Assembly: GCA_002189035.1 (NCBI GenBank)
Contig: NEEC01000010.1
Location: forward strand, 3,224,001-3,288,000
Length of the DNA stretch: 64,000 bases
Direction of reading: 5' to 3'
From: Utricularia gibba
Lineage: Eukaryota; Streptophyta; Magnoliopsida; Lamiales; Lentibulariaceae
The position numbers and the translations under genes are program-made. Each line of letters begins with the position of its first letter. Position 1 is the stretch's first letter. Below are positions 1-12,483 of this stretch, piece by piece. Below the pieces are notes generated by a model. It saw nothing but the letters and a program-made list of their open reading frames with translations. It ran no database searches and had not been told where the DNA came from.

Positions 1-431
1 TGATACATATGATTCTCCCACAGTTCCGTAACCGATCGGGAATATTCTTTCCTCTTTTTCGTGTATGGATCGACTTGTGCGGGAAGTTGGCGGTAGGGTC
101 CAACTCGGCACCCTTTTTAGCTTTTAATGCGATTTATCTCATGCACTCCTCTTGTCAACCAATCATGTCGTCCAACACCCTCATAATGTGCATGCCAGTG
201 GCAACACTTATCCATATCCTCACCCGGCACGCAACTTCCCTTCCCAATTCTCCCATTTCTACCTTCTCCTTCATTCACACTTGGGAAGGAACGAAGTTCA
301 GTGGGATAGTGAAGAAATAAGTTTGGTTTTACAGTGATAAGACATGGGGGCATGCATCATGCATGCCACACACTACGTTATAGTGTTCTGGTTCTCTGAG
401 CTCTCAGTTTAGGAGCGAGCATGGAGAACTC
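1..431. other. Intergenic / 3' flank of cathepsin B gene, no gene recognised
   Basis: I see no convincing coding region here. Short open frames on both strands have no recognisable domain and no splice logic. Part of the right end is probably the 3' UTR of the minus-strand cathepsin B gene. Confidence 0.5.
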
Positions 432-2688
432 TCAGCTGGTTTGAAGCTCAGGCCACATGTTTCTTGCTGAAGGCAATCCTGCGACCACATCTTCTTCAAT
501 GCCACATTCGTTTACCCCTCTCACGATTTTGAAATATCCATCCTGTGGAATAGCGTTTGTGGTGTCTCAGTGAGTTCACAAGGCAGGGAGAGTTATTCAA
601 GATAGTTGGTAGCTAGCAAAAGGGCTGCAACCAGAACGCATACCTCACCCCAGCTTCTGTTCCACTGGTTAGCTAAAAGCTGCAGAGATGAAAAACAAAA
701 GGAAATGTAAGAGCGCTGTGGAGTATAACCGATGGAAGAAAGACGGTGTGAGATGGTGAAGTACTCACCCAGTAGTCCTCTCCAGCATCAGTTGTTCCCC
801 AGCCGATGAGTTTAACGGCGTGGCCTCCTATTTCACCGCCCAGTATGTGTCTATAGACTCCAGAAGTGTAGTGAGCAAAGTCCTGCAGGCAACTGACATG
901 TGGTTATGCTCTGAAGATTCGCACCGAAGCCCACAAACTCATTCTTGCCTGATACACTGTGAATGAAACTTCAACTGGTCCATTCGTGAATATTTCAGCC
1001 ATTATGCTGTATGGATCGGACCGGATCCGGTAAGCGTTGACAGAAAAGTGTTTTGAGTTTGCCCATAGCAAGTTCTGTGCACTGCACTTGTTTGGGCATG
1101 TTGGTGTGGGATACTCAGGCTCGCACCCAGGGTGAGAGCAGCCTTGGGTGTCGAAGTAGGGATCACACTGCAGAACAAAAAGAAAAGCTACTGAAATGTG
1201 CCCACATTGCATACTATGCATGCAAAACATAGTAGAAATAAATGGATTCTTTGCATCCAGAATATGTAAAACCTGCTCAGTCACAACACCAGTCTCCACA
1301 AAGTATTGCCATGCCAAGATGGGGTAACCCCCATCACAACCATCGCCACAAGAGTCACAGCATGCTAGAAGATCATTGGCTGAGAGGGAAAGATTCTGCA
1401 GAATAAGGGATGAATTAGGAGATTTCATTTTATTCATAGTACTTAGAATGTTACCGTATGAAACGGGTCAAAGAAGTTCACTACTAAACCTGGCCAAACC
1501 GGATGCAAAATCGATCAGAGAGAGACTCTACCGCTCCAAAAGCCCAACAAGAACCACAGTGCCCCTGAAAGACAGAAATGGCCTCAAATACAACCAATCA
1601 TAACACAGGAAAAGCTGTCAACCAGGAAAGCAAGTTACCTGGTCTTTAGTTTCAAAAATTCCAGTCAACAGAAATCCAATGAAGAATAGGAAAGAAGAAA
1701 TCAATATTAGAATCTGATACAGCAAGTTCAACCCAGTAAGCGACATGAGACTGACCAAGTATTCTACTGATTGTACTGCACTGAGGCCAAGCTTGTCGTG
1801 CATCAAAGTTTTCTGGCAAATTCATGACTCTTTTGTGAGAAACCACAGGTGCTACTATCGAATTACCCTCTGGCAACGGTTTCACCCCAAGAAGACGCTT
1901 AAATTCACTAATCTGATATGAAAGTAAACGTGTTATCATCAATTATCAAGTTTACTGTTAATTATTACCTCCAAAAAAAACTGCAACAAGCCAGGAAATC
2001 AATCTACCGTGTGGTTAGCGAATCGGGGATTCATCGAAGCTTTCCATCCTGCTTCTGCGTTCTGATTAATGAACTTAACTACAGAGTCCTGTATGGAAAA
2101 TTTGCGATAATTTCCTCTACTTCAACGTTTGCATCTTTTTATCATCATTGTAATGAAGGGTTTGGTAAAGAAAGGAACATTTAGAACATACCTGGAGAAT
2201 CAACTCATCATGTTCTCTTAGAGGATCAGTGTTCAGTGCGATTCCCTGAAAGAAAGCATCTCGAAGTCACTTGAGCTTTATACAGATACACACATGCAAC
2301 GCTCAGGCAGATAGCAGAATCAGGTAACCGATTCTAGTAGTGAAAACTATATATCTGTCAACGGAAAGGGAACAAAACAGGCAAACTTCATCCTACACGC
2401 AAGTAACAAAATCTGGAGCCGGAACAACGAAGAAAAAGCAGGAGACGCAAAGTAACGAACGGAAACAAAAACAAACAAAGAAAAGCGCACTAGCGGCACG
2501 TATATCCTCCGTCGTCAACGTTAGAAGGCTTAAGAACCCCATCGATGGAGCAAAAACCGAATCAAGAACACAGAAATCGTGAGAAGAACCAAAGGAGAGG
2601 CTGCAACCTGCAGCCGACTCGCGAGCACAAATTCGAACACTAGCAGGACGACCAGCGTGAAGAGAGTAGCTTTCAAAGTCACCGCCAT
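432..2688 (-). CDS. Cathepsin B-like cysteine protease (papain family C1A)
   Basis: Secreted or vacuolar papain-like protease, read on the minus strand through about ten exons. It starts at 2688 with a hydrophobic signal peptide ([20 protein letters not shown]...). The propeptide follows ([19 protein letters not shown] near 2010-2090, then the [13 protein letters not shown] segment). The mature enzyme begins around [17 protein letters not shown]. The catalytic Cys lies in [13 protein letters not shown] at about 1530-1580. The cathepsin B occluding loop is present ([17 protein letters not shown], about 1130-1170). The catalytic His is in [15 protein letters not shown] (about 790-835) and the Asn in NQWNRSWG (about 650-680). 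The last exon ends [12 protein letters not shown] and stops at 432. All catalytic residues and many cysteines are kept, so the gene looks intact. In plants this family is linked to programmed cell death, senescence and defence. It is divergent from the securin gene at 3606. Confidence 0.92.
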
Positions 2689-3039
2689 TTAAGCCGATAA
2701 TCGGACCTTGGCCGAGCTGTTTCCGACGAGAGTGCGATCCTAAAAGGGTGAATGATTGGTTTGCGTGAGCTCCTTTAGTGGCGGGTTAGTGACTGGTCAA
2801 TGGCTTGTACCATTTGGACCCTTCGATTACTTCTAGGCACGCAATCCTAAAGCATTGACGGTGGCTATGCCTCCATCGATGTGTGTGATGGCACAGCTTC
2901 AAAAACCAGACGACTAACCGGGGAAAAAATCTCCAGACCACCGTTAACCAACGGTAAATTCTAGGTTTTACCGCTTTCAAGACGGTTATTAGTTTTGCCG
3001 TGTTCTATTTTACTAACAGAACGGTTGGGGCATAGCGGC

Positions 3040-3108
3040 TGGGCTTCGAAGCCTGGAGCAGCCCAGCTTCATGGATCGGGATCGTGAACTTTCTTTCTAT
3101 CATGGGCT
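3040..3108. promoter_or_regulatory. Site II (TGGGCY) cluster in the cathepsin B / securin divergent spacer
   Basis: TGGGCT lies at 3040-3045, AGCCCA at 3060-3065 and TGGGCT at 3103-3108. TGGGCY 'site II' words bind TCP factors and are common in promoters of proliferation and housekeeping genes, which would suit the cell-cycle gene at 3606. The words are seen directly; their function is inferred. Confidence 0.5.
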
Positions 3109-3605
3109 CAGACCCATCAAGCAGGATGGGGGTACAGGTTCATCACGGGAATTTTCTGCTTCGTTTTGAAATCGGATTCGCGCGCATCTGATTGAATTTC
3201 CATTGCTTCCTCCCGAATCGTTATTCGATTCACCGCTGATAATCCAATTAGTTTGATACCCTCAACCTCTCCATTTTCCCATCTTATGCAGTAAGGATCT
3301 GTGGCGATATCTGCAGGAACGGCATTTGCCTGAGCTTGAGGTTTAAATTCTTCCACGGGTGAGGGATTTGCAGTTTATATTGTGTTGACGGTTGCTTTTG
3401 AGTAGATTTTACAATTTTTTTCCGGTATATTTCTCGCAAAATTACTTGTTGAAAGTCCGTGAGTTTCAAAGATCGGGTTTCTTTGGTTGAGGTGCTTCGG
3501 GATACGTGGTCGTTCATTGGTATTCACTTCGTTCGTAGGCGTTCAGAGCCTTCAATTGACGTTAACGCTGCGGTCATTCTTTTGTGTTTAGTTTGCTCAA
3601 GGAAT

Positions 3606-4754
3606 ATGGAGAGACCCATTGCACTAAAGCCGCTGAGTATTCGAGATGAAACCGCTCCCGTTCATTCTAAAAGTAAAACTTGTAATTTACTGCTTTTTTT
3701 TTGTTCACACCTTCAATTTTCTTGTTGTGCAGTCAGCGGTTGTTCTTTCTGGGTAATGTTAGTTTAATTTTGTAGAAATGTCGGTTGGTTGTAAATCCAA
3801 GCCTTTAAAAGGGACGAAGAAGAAGGTTGGAGCTGCCATTGAGACCCGTAAAGCTTTGAATGACATTACAAACAAGTCAGCCATTCACCATGGCGCTTCC
3901 TCAGAGAAAAAGAATTCAGAAAATCGGAACTGCGGCATTCAAGACGAGTTTTTGCGGAGTCTTGCTTGCGAGTCGGAGGCAATTCCCAAGCCTGAAGCTC
4001 CCAAGGATGTCAATTTTAACATTCCTGAGGAGGGTTTTTTGCATGACCATAGCAAATGTGTTGAAGCACAAGAATCCATATCAGAGCTCGACTTCTGGAA
4101 CATAGTCCTTCCTGGGCATGGTAATTTTTCTTCAGTTCCACACAATCTGGGGTAGAAGTTTCCCTTTTTTCTTCAGTGTTGACTGATTGAGCTCAATGAT
4201 TATCTATGGCAGAAGGGAAAAAAGCTTTGCATTTCTTTTTCTTGTGATATGATTACTTTCTCAGTAGCATGTATGATCTGTTACTGGACAAACTATTATT
4301 ACGGTATGTAGAAATGATAGATGACAAAATTCCCTACTGGGGTACACTCATTGCTTAAAGAAAATGCCTGTTCTTTTGTTGTGAAAAAGACTTCTTCCTT
4401 GTGAATGAAACTAGACATTCTAATTTTTCCCGTTGCTGCAGATTCCGAAGATTTAGTAATTCCAGATGAAAAGGTATAGATACTCTTTACAGCAATGAAT
4501 ATACAACCAAAAATGCAGGTGGATCGGATCTTAACGCTCCATATTCTTGCTTTATTCTCTAGACTGGTCCCGAATCTGATTGCCGTCTCCACTTGGAAGA
4601 GATTCCTGAAGAAAATTTCTTTGACTGGTTCATTTCCTCTTGGAAATCTCCTCCATCATCACCAAAAACCTGCCCCTCGCCTCCACGCCCACCTTTCATT
4701 TCAGAGATGGAGCTGTTTGAATTAATCCTCAAGGAAGATGAAACTTATGACTGA
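3606..4754 (+). CDS. PATRONUS-like plant securin (separase inhibitor)
   Basis: Small, fast-evolving nuclear protein that protects centromeric cohesion by restraining separase. The four-exon model covers 3606-3672, 3776-4120, 4442-4473 and 4563-4754, about 211 residues; Arabidopsis PATRONUS1 is of similar size. Recognition rests on the N-terminal RDETAPVHSKS segment, the destruction box RKALNDITNKS (exon 2), and FLHDHSKC, a PATRONUS signature. The acidic C-terminal part includes FFDWFISSWKSPP and an acidic tail. The first donor is uncertain: GT at 3673 gives a clean AAA codon across the junction, while the next GT (3681) would create an in-frame TAA. The Arabidopsis DEN-box position reads DET here. 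Regulation by APC/C through the D-box is expected from the family. The rice RSS1 family is the other plausible relative. Confidence 0.82.
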
Positions 4755-5086
4755 TTGATTATAGCATGTGGTAATCTGTAGGATAAGGCTGTTAAGCAAA
4801 TGTGGAATGATGGTGAACTCTTGTTTAGTTTTCAGATTCAGGAAATTGATAGGCTCTCCGCCTGTTATGAAATTACGCACTCTTCTATATATCTGTTGCT
4901 TTTCGAGAAACCTTCTCAAACTCTGGTCTCAGAGCTTGATCATTGTCATTATATTGAGAATAAGGAGCACATGCAGAAACACTGTTGGATAAAGTAGGTT
5001 TCTAATTGTCAGGATCCAGGCATCCATATTTCCTAGAAGATGATTACTGAAAGGTCCATAACTCTAGTGATGTGTGCTTAAGATCT

Positions 5087-5712
5087 TCAGGGGCATTTGG
5101 GCCCACCCTCCTTGGTCTTCCAGTTGTTGTAGCATGGGCAAACCTGCTTGTTCCCGTAGGTGCCTGGTGGAACGCACAAGCACTTGGCACAGCATTTCTG
5201 GCAGAAGAACATGCAAGGTTTCTTGAATGAGGTCTTGGAGCATCTATTGGTGCATCTCGGGGCACATTCTGCACATCGCTGTAAGTTAGATGTCTTATAA
5301 TGGAAACATAATCACCATCCAATGTGACACTCATAGGTACCTTGAGGATGGAGACTTCCCTCTCCGAACTCAAACTGCATCTACAGAAAAAAAAAAAAAA
5401 TGTCCGATTACACATCAAGATTTTAGATATTGTTTGCTTCTATTTGGATCACAGAGATCAAAACAGGATTAAGCATTGCCACAATCAAAGGACATTGCTA
5501 CTACTCACTTTGGGATCAACTCCCTTGTGATGCACAAGCGATGCTCCTGCTTTCTCCCCCGCAGCCTGAATGGAAGGCACCCAAAATGGGAAATTGTTAT
5601 AGATTATCCATGCCTACATTCTGAAAATGGACAGATTTGGGCTTACCCAGTCTGGCAAAACAAGGGAAACAACCAAGAGAAGAGACAAGAAGAGGGCGAG
5701 CTTCGTCTCCAT
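5087..5712 (-). CDS. GASA/snakin cysteine-rich secreted peptide
   Basis: Gibberellic-acid-stimulated Arabidopsis (GASA) family peptide. The start at 5712 gives a signal peptide (METKLALFLSLLLVVSLVLP). Three short variable exons follow (about 5510-5575 and 5335-5385 carry QAAGEKAGASLVHHKG and SLSSEREVSILK). The last exon (5087 to about 5280) holds the 12-cysteine GASA domain, from CAECAPRCTNRCSKTS through FCQKCCAKCLCVPPGTYG to GGPKCP and the stop. Cysteine spacing is typical of the family, which acts in the apoplast in growth, hormone responses and antimicrobial defence. A TATA-like word lies just upstream. No defect is seen. Confidence 0.9.
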
Positions 5713-5775
5713 TTTCCGGTGAGATCTTTTTTCCCCTGTGATCTGAGCTGCGACTGAAGAAGGGAATAACCCAAG

Positions 5776-5785
5776 GTATTTATAG
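5776..5785 (-). promoter_or_regulatory. TATA box of the GASA gene
   Basis: On the minus strand this reads CTATAAATAC, 64-73 bases before the GASA start codon. That spacing fits a short leader of about 35-40 bases. Confidence 0.55.
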
Positions 5786-6722
5786 AGGTGAAGATGAAGG
5801 GATTCTAGCTTTCATATAGATGTGGATCCACAAGCTGCTGCTACTCTGCAACAGCACATGGCTGTTCATAAGACTGAGAGAGAAGTAATTAGCTTTGGTG
5901 GAGTAGATGGAATTAAATGCGGGACAGAAACCTCAGTCCCCTGACCCAGCACAAAGGATCTCACACCATGTGCAATGAAGCATGAAGATGATGGAAAAAG
6001 CCATCTCCATATGCTTCCCACATGCCCACTTTCAGATAAACAAAAGAGTGATAACACAAGCACTCTTTGCACAATTCACATTCACATTCACCTGCATGTC
6101 TGCCACAACCTCCTAAACTCTTTGCACTCTTGTTAGCTTTTTTTTTTTAAGAGTTGAATTGAAAATAATGTCATCATCAACAATGTTTAAAATTTAAACC
6201 CCCTTCCAATAATATAGTTCCATGATTTATAATCATGATAAGGATTGGATGAATTGCAAGTACTCCCAGATCTTGGGAGATTATTTAGAAAAATGTTCAT
6301 CAGGTTTTTATCTCTCACATATTACGACAAAAATTTTATATGTAAAATGGTTACTTGTGTCATATATTTAAAAGACAATGTTCATTTTTGTAATACATTT
6401 AAGTATATCGGGCCAACTTTTAGGATTTAAACCTGGTCTGTTCAGGCGTGTGAGCTCAATTTGTATATGGGCCAAATTTGAAGGCCTTTGGTGTTACAGG
6501 CCCATAGTATAAGCCCGTTAAGGAGCTCGTTACGATAGGAACGCGGGTGTTTTTTTTTCTTTTTTCCTCATAGGCTAAGCGGTTTTTAACGGATGTAAGA
6601 AGCGCGTTTGTAGGTCTTTTCCGGGAACAGCGACTTCAGGTTTATGTCGAACAGGGGAAGATAAGATGTGATAGTGATGAACGACTCGCGCTACTCCATC
6701 TCATTTCCATGCTCATTTCGCA
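5786..6722. promoter_or_regulatory. Divergent spacer between GASA and CHLD
   Basis: No coding region is recognised. Near the CHLD side, TGGGCC (6468-6473) and GGCCCA (6499-6504) form a small site II pair about 220-255 bp before the CHLD start. A T-rich tract (about 6551-6566) follows. The rest is ordinary AT-rich plant spacer. Confidence 0.45.
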
Positions 6723-9700
6723 ATGTCGCTTTGCTCCAGGCTTCACTCACCTTTTTCCCATTCTCAATTTCTCCCGCGACCGAACCCAGCAACCCAACTT
6801 CATGTCTTTTCCCATTCTTTGTTCCCGAGAACTCACGTTGAACGCCGAAAAAGGAGGAGCTTGAGAGTTGAAGCCACTGCTGTTCTTGATTCCGGTAATG
6901 GGTCCGTTGGCGTTGCCACGGAAAGGGAGGAGAATGGAATGTCTGATCAGTACGGCAGGCAGTTCTTCCCACTGGCTGCTGTCGTTGGCCAGGTTTGCTG
7001 ATCTGGGCGTCGATGTGTATCCATTTTTATTGCTAGAAGTGGTAGATGGATAAATTGGTTGCTGTTTGGGATGTTTCATTTCGTGTTCTTTGGAAGCGCT
7101 TTATCTTGGCTCTCATTTTATATCCGTCTCTGATAATGAATCTTGATCGTTTACTTTATATTATTGTGAATCAACTTTCTTGATGACATTACTGCGCTGT
7201 AGCTGAAACCCGACATTAATGAAATGTGGGTGACAGGATGCTATTAAGACAGCTCTTTTGCTTGGAGCTATCGACCGTGAGATAGGTGGAATAGCAATCT
7301 CTGGAAGGCGAGGAACAGCAAAAACAGTGATGGCCCGTGGTTTACATGCAATTCTTCCTCCTATTGAAGTAGTTGCTGGATCGATTGCAAATGCTGACCC
7401 ACTTTGTCCGGAAGAGTAAGGTTTTTGAATTTCAACTCTTTTGCTATCAAATAGTCAGGTCGAGAGTGAGTCACTTGATCGTGTTATAATTTATCTGAAA
7501 ATGCGGCAGTTCCTTAAGTTAGCCACAGAATTCTTAAATTATGTCTAAAGAAGTAACGGACTACCTACATGACCAAGGGCAGTAGTTTTTTTTACAAATC
7601 TGTAACTGCTCTCTCAGGCATCTAATTCTTGGAACTTGTGCCATATTTGAAGGTGGGAATATGAACTTTCTGATAAACTAGAGTATGACCTTTCTGGAAA
7701 CATAAAGACCCGAATTGTCCGATCACCTTTTGTGCAGGTAGTTACTGGTCAAGATATTGTTTTCTGCCAAAGAACGTGTTTTCTTTAAGAAAATATCTAA
7801 AAGCTGCAATTTTTGGCAGATCCCTCTTGGTGTTACGGAGGATAGATTAATTGGGTCTGTTGATGTTGAGGAGTCTGTGAAATCTGGAACAACCGTTTTT
7901 CAGCCAGGGCTTCTTGCAGAGGCTCACAGAGGAGTTTTATATGTTGATGAGATAAATCTTTTGGATGAAGGTATTAGTAATCTGCTACTTAATGTCTTGA
8001 CCGAGGGAGTCAATATTGTAGAGAGGGAAGGGATCAGCTTTCGGCATCCATGCAAACCTCTCTTAATTGCAACTTATAATCCTGAAGAAGGTGCAGTCCG
8101 GGAACATCTTCTGGACCGGATAGCCATAAATTTGAGGTAAGGAATAAAAGTTCTCTGGATAATTTGCGTATGTTTTAAATCACACATTTATTTTTCAGTG
8201 CAGATCTTCCGTTGAGCTTTGATGATCGTGTTTCTGCTGTTGAAATTGCAACACGCTTCCAGGAACAAAGCAGTGAAGTTTTTAAAATGGTTGAGGGAGC
8301 GATGGACGAAGCAAAGACCCAGGTAATACTTGTTAAAAAAACTGAGTATGAAAACACTTGACAATGTGGTATTGATTTCTCAATTCAGATAATTTTAGCA
8401 AGAGAATACTTGAATGATGTGGTCATCAGCAGAGAGCAACTCAAGTACATTGTGTTGGAAGCCCTGCGAGGTGGTTGCCAGGTTTCGTGTTTTGAACTCT
8501 TTTTTTTATGAGGCTATATCCCATACATCTTAGAAATGGATGGATGAAAACTTCAGAATTAGTTATGGGAGGTGTTTTGACATGAAGAATGAACCAGAGA
8601 TCTATTTGTCATTCCTTTCACATAGGAAAAGCAAACAACTTTCCATTGGTCCTCAATGAGCAAGCTTGTTAATATGCTTTTATAATGCATATCTTCAGGG
8701 ACATAGAGCTGAGCTATATGCTTCAAGGGTGGCCAAATGCTTGGCAGCTCTAGAAGGACGTGAAAAGGTCAATGTGGATGACCTGAAAAAAGCCGTAAGC
8801 ACATCCCTTAGCCTCCATGATCATTGCTCTATGTGCATGTCACTCTGTGAATTGTGCAGGCTATAATAATTTGTGCTTTACATGAGGCACTTCCTAAAAG
8901 GTTTATAATTTCTTGTAATCTCAGGTAGAACTTGTCATCCTTCCCCGCTCAATGATAAGTGAAACCCCACCTGACCAACAGAACCAGCAACCTCCACCAC
9001 CACCTCCTCCACAAAATCAGGATTCTGGCGAAGAGGAGAATGAGGAGGATGACCAAGAAGTGAGTTATGATTATTAAATGAATTGTTATCTGTTCTTTCT
9101 ATTGCATCCCATCGAAATTTTTCAATTTCTTATTCTTCATGTCGCTATGCACTGTCAGGATGAGGATGATAAAGAAAATGAGCAGCAACAAGAACAAATA
9201 CCTGAAGAGTTTATTTTTGATGCTGAGGGAGGTTTAGTGGATGAGAAACTTCTCTTCTTCGCCCAGCAGGCTCAGAGACGAAGAGGGAAAGCTGGAAGAG
9301 CTAAGAATGTTATCTTTTCTGAGGACAGGGGTCGATATATAAAACCAATGCTTCCAAAGGTTGAGAGTGATCATTTTGAAGAATTTACATCCAGTTTTTG
9401 AAGCCTGATTCTGTGACAGTGCTGAAGAAGATTCATTTGCAAACTAGTTCTTTGTTAATGTAAAGTTGTCACTAATGTTCTCTGATAAAAAAGCAGGGTC
9501 CTGTAAGAAGGTTGGCTGTTGATGCAACCCTTAGAGCTGCTGCTCCGTATCAGAAGCTGCGACGGGAGAAAGATACCCAGAAAATTCGAAAAGTCTTTGT
9601 TGAAAAGATAGACATGAGAGCTAAAAGGATGGCAAGAAAAGCTGGAGCCCTGGTAGAAATGCTCTCTAGTCATACTTTGGTTTTGTTGCTTGATTCTGTT

Positions 9701-10782
9701 TCTGAACCGTAGACTTAACTTTTTTGGCGATTTGCGATCATCTTAAAACAGAAAAACAATTTCAAGTACAAAAGGATTTGATTTAGCCATGAACACAAGA
9801 TAGTGTCTACCTATTGCAATTGCCAGTCAAATGAGCTCCATGCCAACTATTTCAGGTTATATTTGTTGTGGATGCAAGTGGAAGCATGGCACTGAATAGA
9901 ATGCAAAATGCCAAAGGTGCAGCTCTGAAGCTACTAGCAGAGAGTTATACGAGCAGAGATCAGGTTTGCTTTTTGTGAAATTGTTACTGAATATTAGGTT
10001 CTTATGAACAACCTTGGTTTCGCATTTGGTTTGAGATAAAAAGAGGTACTTTTCCATGTTTAACTCTGACGCTTGAGCAGGTCTGCATCATTCCCTTCCG
10101 TGGAGATGCTGCAGAAGTTCTGCTACCCCCTTCAAGATCAATTGCCATGGCAAGAAAGCGTCTCGAGAGACTCCCCTGTGGTGGTGGCTCTCCTCTTGCT
10201 CATGGCCTTACGACGGTACAAGGAACACAAATATATTCATGTTAGCTTTGATATGTGACCCCTTTGAAGCTGCTCTCTGCAGGCTGTTCGAGTTGGGATG
10301 AATGCAGAAAAGAGTGGTGATGTTGGGCGAATAATGATTGTCGCTATAACTGATGGCCGGGCCAACATATCTCTTAAAAAATCAACTGCTGATGCCGAAG
10401 CTGCTGCAGATATGCCTAGGCCCTCTTCCCAAGAGCTGAAGGTACAAACACTAAAACATCTCTTTCTTACTGCCTGAAAAATTCTGCGTTTAAAACCTTC
10501 CTTCAGGATGAGATCCTTGACGTTGCTGGGAAGATATACAAATCTGGGATGTCGCTTCTCGTCATCGACACCGAAAATAAGTTCGTTTCCACCGGTTTCG
10601 CAAAGGAGATTGCACGAGTCGCACAGGGTACTTTCACCTTTCTCCAAATCCAACTCCCATTCCTGAAAATGAAAACTCTGTTCCTTCCCCCTCCAGGAAA
10701 ATACTACTATCTCCCCAATGCTTCGGATGCGGTTATATCAGCAACGACGAAGGAAGCTCTCTCTGTTCTTAAAAGCTCGTGA
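6723..10782 (+). CDS. CHLD: Magnesium chelatase subunit D, chloroplastic
   Basis: Subunit of the Mg-chelatase (ChlI-ChlD-ChlH) that inserts Mg2+ into protoporphyrin IX, the first committed step of chlorophyll synthesis. About 15 exons. The start at 6723 gives a Ser/Arg-rich transit peptide ([15 protein letters not shown]...). The N-terminal AAA+ domain carries [14 protein letters not shown] (Walker A-like, about 7308-7345) and [14 protein letters not shown] (Walker B, about 7930-7970). A Pro-run plus acidic linker lies at about 8980-9200 (PPPPPPPP then EEENEEDD). The C-terminal von Willebrand A domain has the MIDAS motif [11 protein letters not shown] (about 9870-9905), then [12 protein letters not shown] and [12 protein letters not shown]. 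The protein ends VLKSS. All landmark motifs are in frame across plausible GT-AG junctions and the gene appears intact. It lies upstream of the bHLH gene on the same strand. Confidence 0.95.
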
Positions 10783-12289
10783 TCCCACATCCATCAGCAG
10801 TATCATGCTGCTGCTAAACACTGAGGCATCATTACATCTTCTTACTTGGCAACATGTTTACCAATTTTGCAGTTGTTGGGAGCTGAGTCATGACAAGTAA
10901 AGCATCCCCTGTCTGGATGCCAATATTCAGCTTGGAAGTTGATGTAGTAATCCATACAAAATTTGATCCAATTTTCTCATCTCATGACAGATTTAAGCTC
11001 CCCTTGTTATCTGTCATCTAAAAGAAATGCGAGTTAGCGAGGACGAGAAGTGGGTCATGTTTACCATAAAAATCTAGGCGATAACAACTACCAAATTCAT
11101 AGCTCCTAAATCTTGGAACAGTTTCTCTGTGGCAAGAACTGACAACAACTACATCATTAGTTTTGGGAAGAAGAAGCTCCCCATCCACATCCAACTCAAG
11201 AGGGACGATGAATCGCATTATCAACTAGTGGAAAAACTTCAAATAAAGTTCTTGTCGGCACCCATAAACTGAACAAGAAAAACTTCAAAAAAAAAAAAAA
11301 GAACATTTACCGCTTGCATCTCGAATCTTCCCGTTTTGGTAATAACGTATATTCTGCCCGACAATTACAAACATTTTCTCGACCCAGAAAAACCCCGTTT
11401 TCATATAATGGATAAGGTAAAACAAAAAAAGAAAAGAAAAGAAAATCCAGACGTAGCTCGAGAACAAAAGTGAGAGATTCGGACTTGGCATCCTCACCCG
11501 ACAACGCAAAAGAAAAAGAATTGTATTGTAATTACGTTCACACCCTCATCCATTACCTGTCAACCGCGTGTCCCTCACTCACCATTTCCGGAGCTGATGC
11601 TCTGACGCCAACAGTATAATTTATGTTTTATTACAAATCAATTATTTTTATTTCAAAAACTTAAAAAATATTTATTATTTTTAAGAAAAACTGTAAAACT
11701 CAATTTCAAAAAAAATTTAAAAAAAGAGACATTGTTTTGTGAGGATTCATAATTTTTAAAATCTAGGGTTGAATTTGATATTAGATTCGATTTAATTCAA
11801 ATATATGATTTTTTTAGTACGATTCTGAATTTATGATAAGAGTTTAAAAATCATGAAATTTAAAAATAGTAAATTTAAATAATTCTATTCATCTTATTAT
11901 AAAAACATATTAAACTTGATTATGAAACAATATTCCCATGAACATCTTTATCATTGTCTTGCTCTTCCACAATCATTCATAAATTAAAATATTTCATTTT
12001 TATTTTTTTAAAATAAGATTGGTTTTGAGTTTTCTTATTATTAAATTTATGAATCCAATTTATTGCAATTATAAAGTTACATTTCACTCATCCATATCTA
12101 TTGTTATCCTATTTTCTTTAAAAATACAAAATATTATTAAAAAAACAGAGGATTAGGTGCCTTGCAAGTTGATGGATAAGATAAGATGGATACTGCAACT
12201 GTGTCTAAATCCCAGCTAAGACCCCTCATGGGTCCCACAAAGTTGTGAGATTGGATCTCACAAACATGGATGGTGGGCCCCATACACTC

Positions 12290-12295
12290 CACGTG
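12290..12295. promoter_or_regulatory. G-box (CACGTG) upstream of the bHLH gene
   Basis: CCACGTGG is centred here, about 190 bp before the start codon. This is a classic target of bHLH and bZIP factors, so auto- or cross-regulation is conceivable. TATAAG at 12431-12436 is a candidate TATA element. Confidence 0.45.
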
Positions 12296-12327
12296 GCGTA
12301 CTCTGAACTGCTCGCAACTACTACAAC

Positions 12328-12349
12328 TATTATTATTATTATTATTATT
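12328..12349. repeat. (TAT)n microsatellite in the bHLH promoter
   Basis: About seven uninterrupted TAT trinucleotides, 130-150 bp before the start codon. Likely length-polymorphic. Confidence 0.75.
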
Positions 12350-12483
12350 CCTAAAAAAAGAAAATTTAATATTTCCCCTTCTTTCCTCCCCCGCATTCCT
12401 ATTCCGTCACAGTGCTTTCCAACCAGTCTCTATAAGTGCCGAGGGAGGAGCTGATGTGCCTCACTCTCGTGTGATCCGGTTCA

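Larger units (their letters stand above)
10783..12483. other. CHLD 3' flank and AT-rich spacer before the bHLH gene
   Basis: No gene recognised. The first ~200 bp is probably CHLD 3' UTR. From about 11600 to 12140 the DNA is very AT-rich and carries motifs resembling the later tandem repeat (ATATATGATTTTTTTAG near 11800). The last ~250 bp is bHLH promoter, described separately. Confidence 0.45.

Noticed and set aside
5290-5757. Plus-strand ORFs over the GASA gene
   Set aside because: Shadows of the minus-strand GASA exons and introns; cysteine pattern and signal peptide are on the minus strand.
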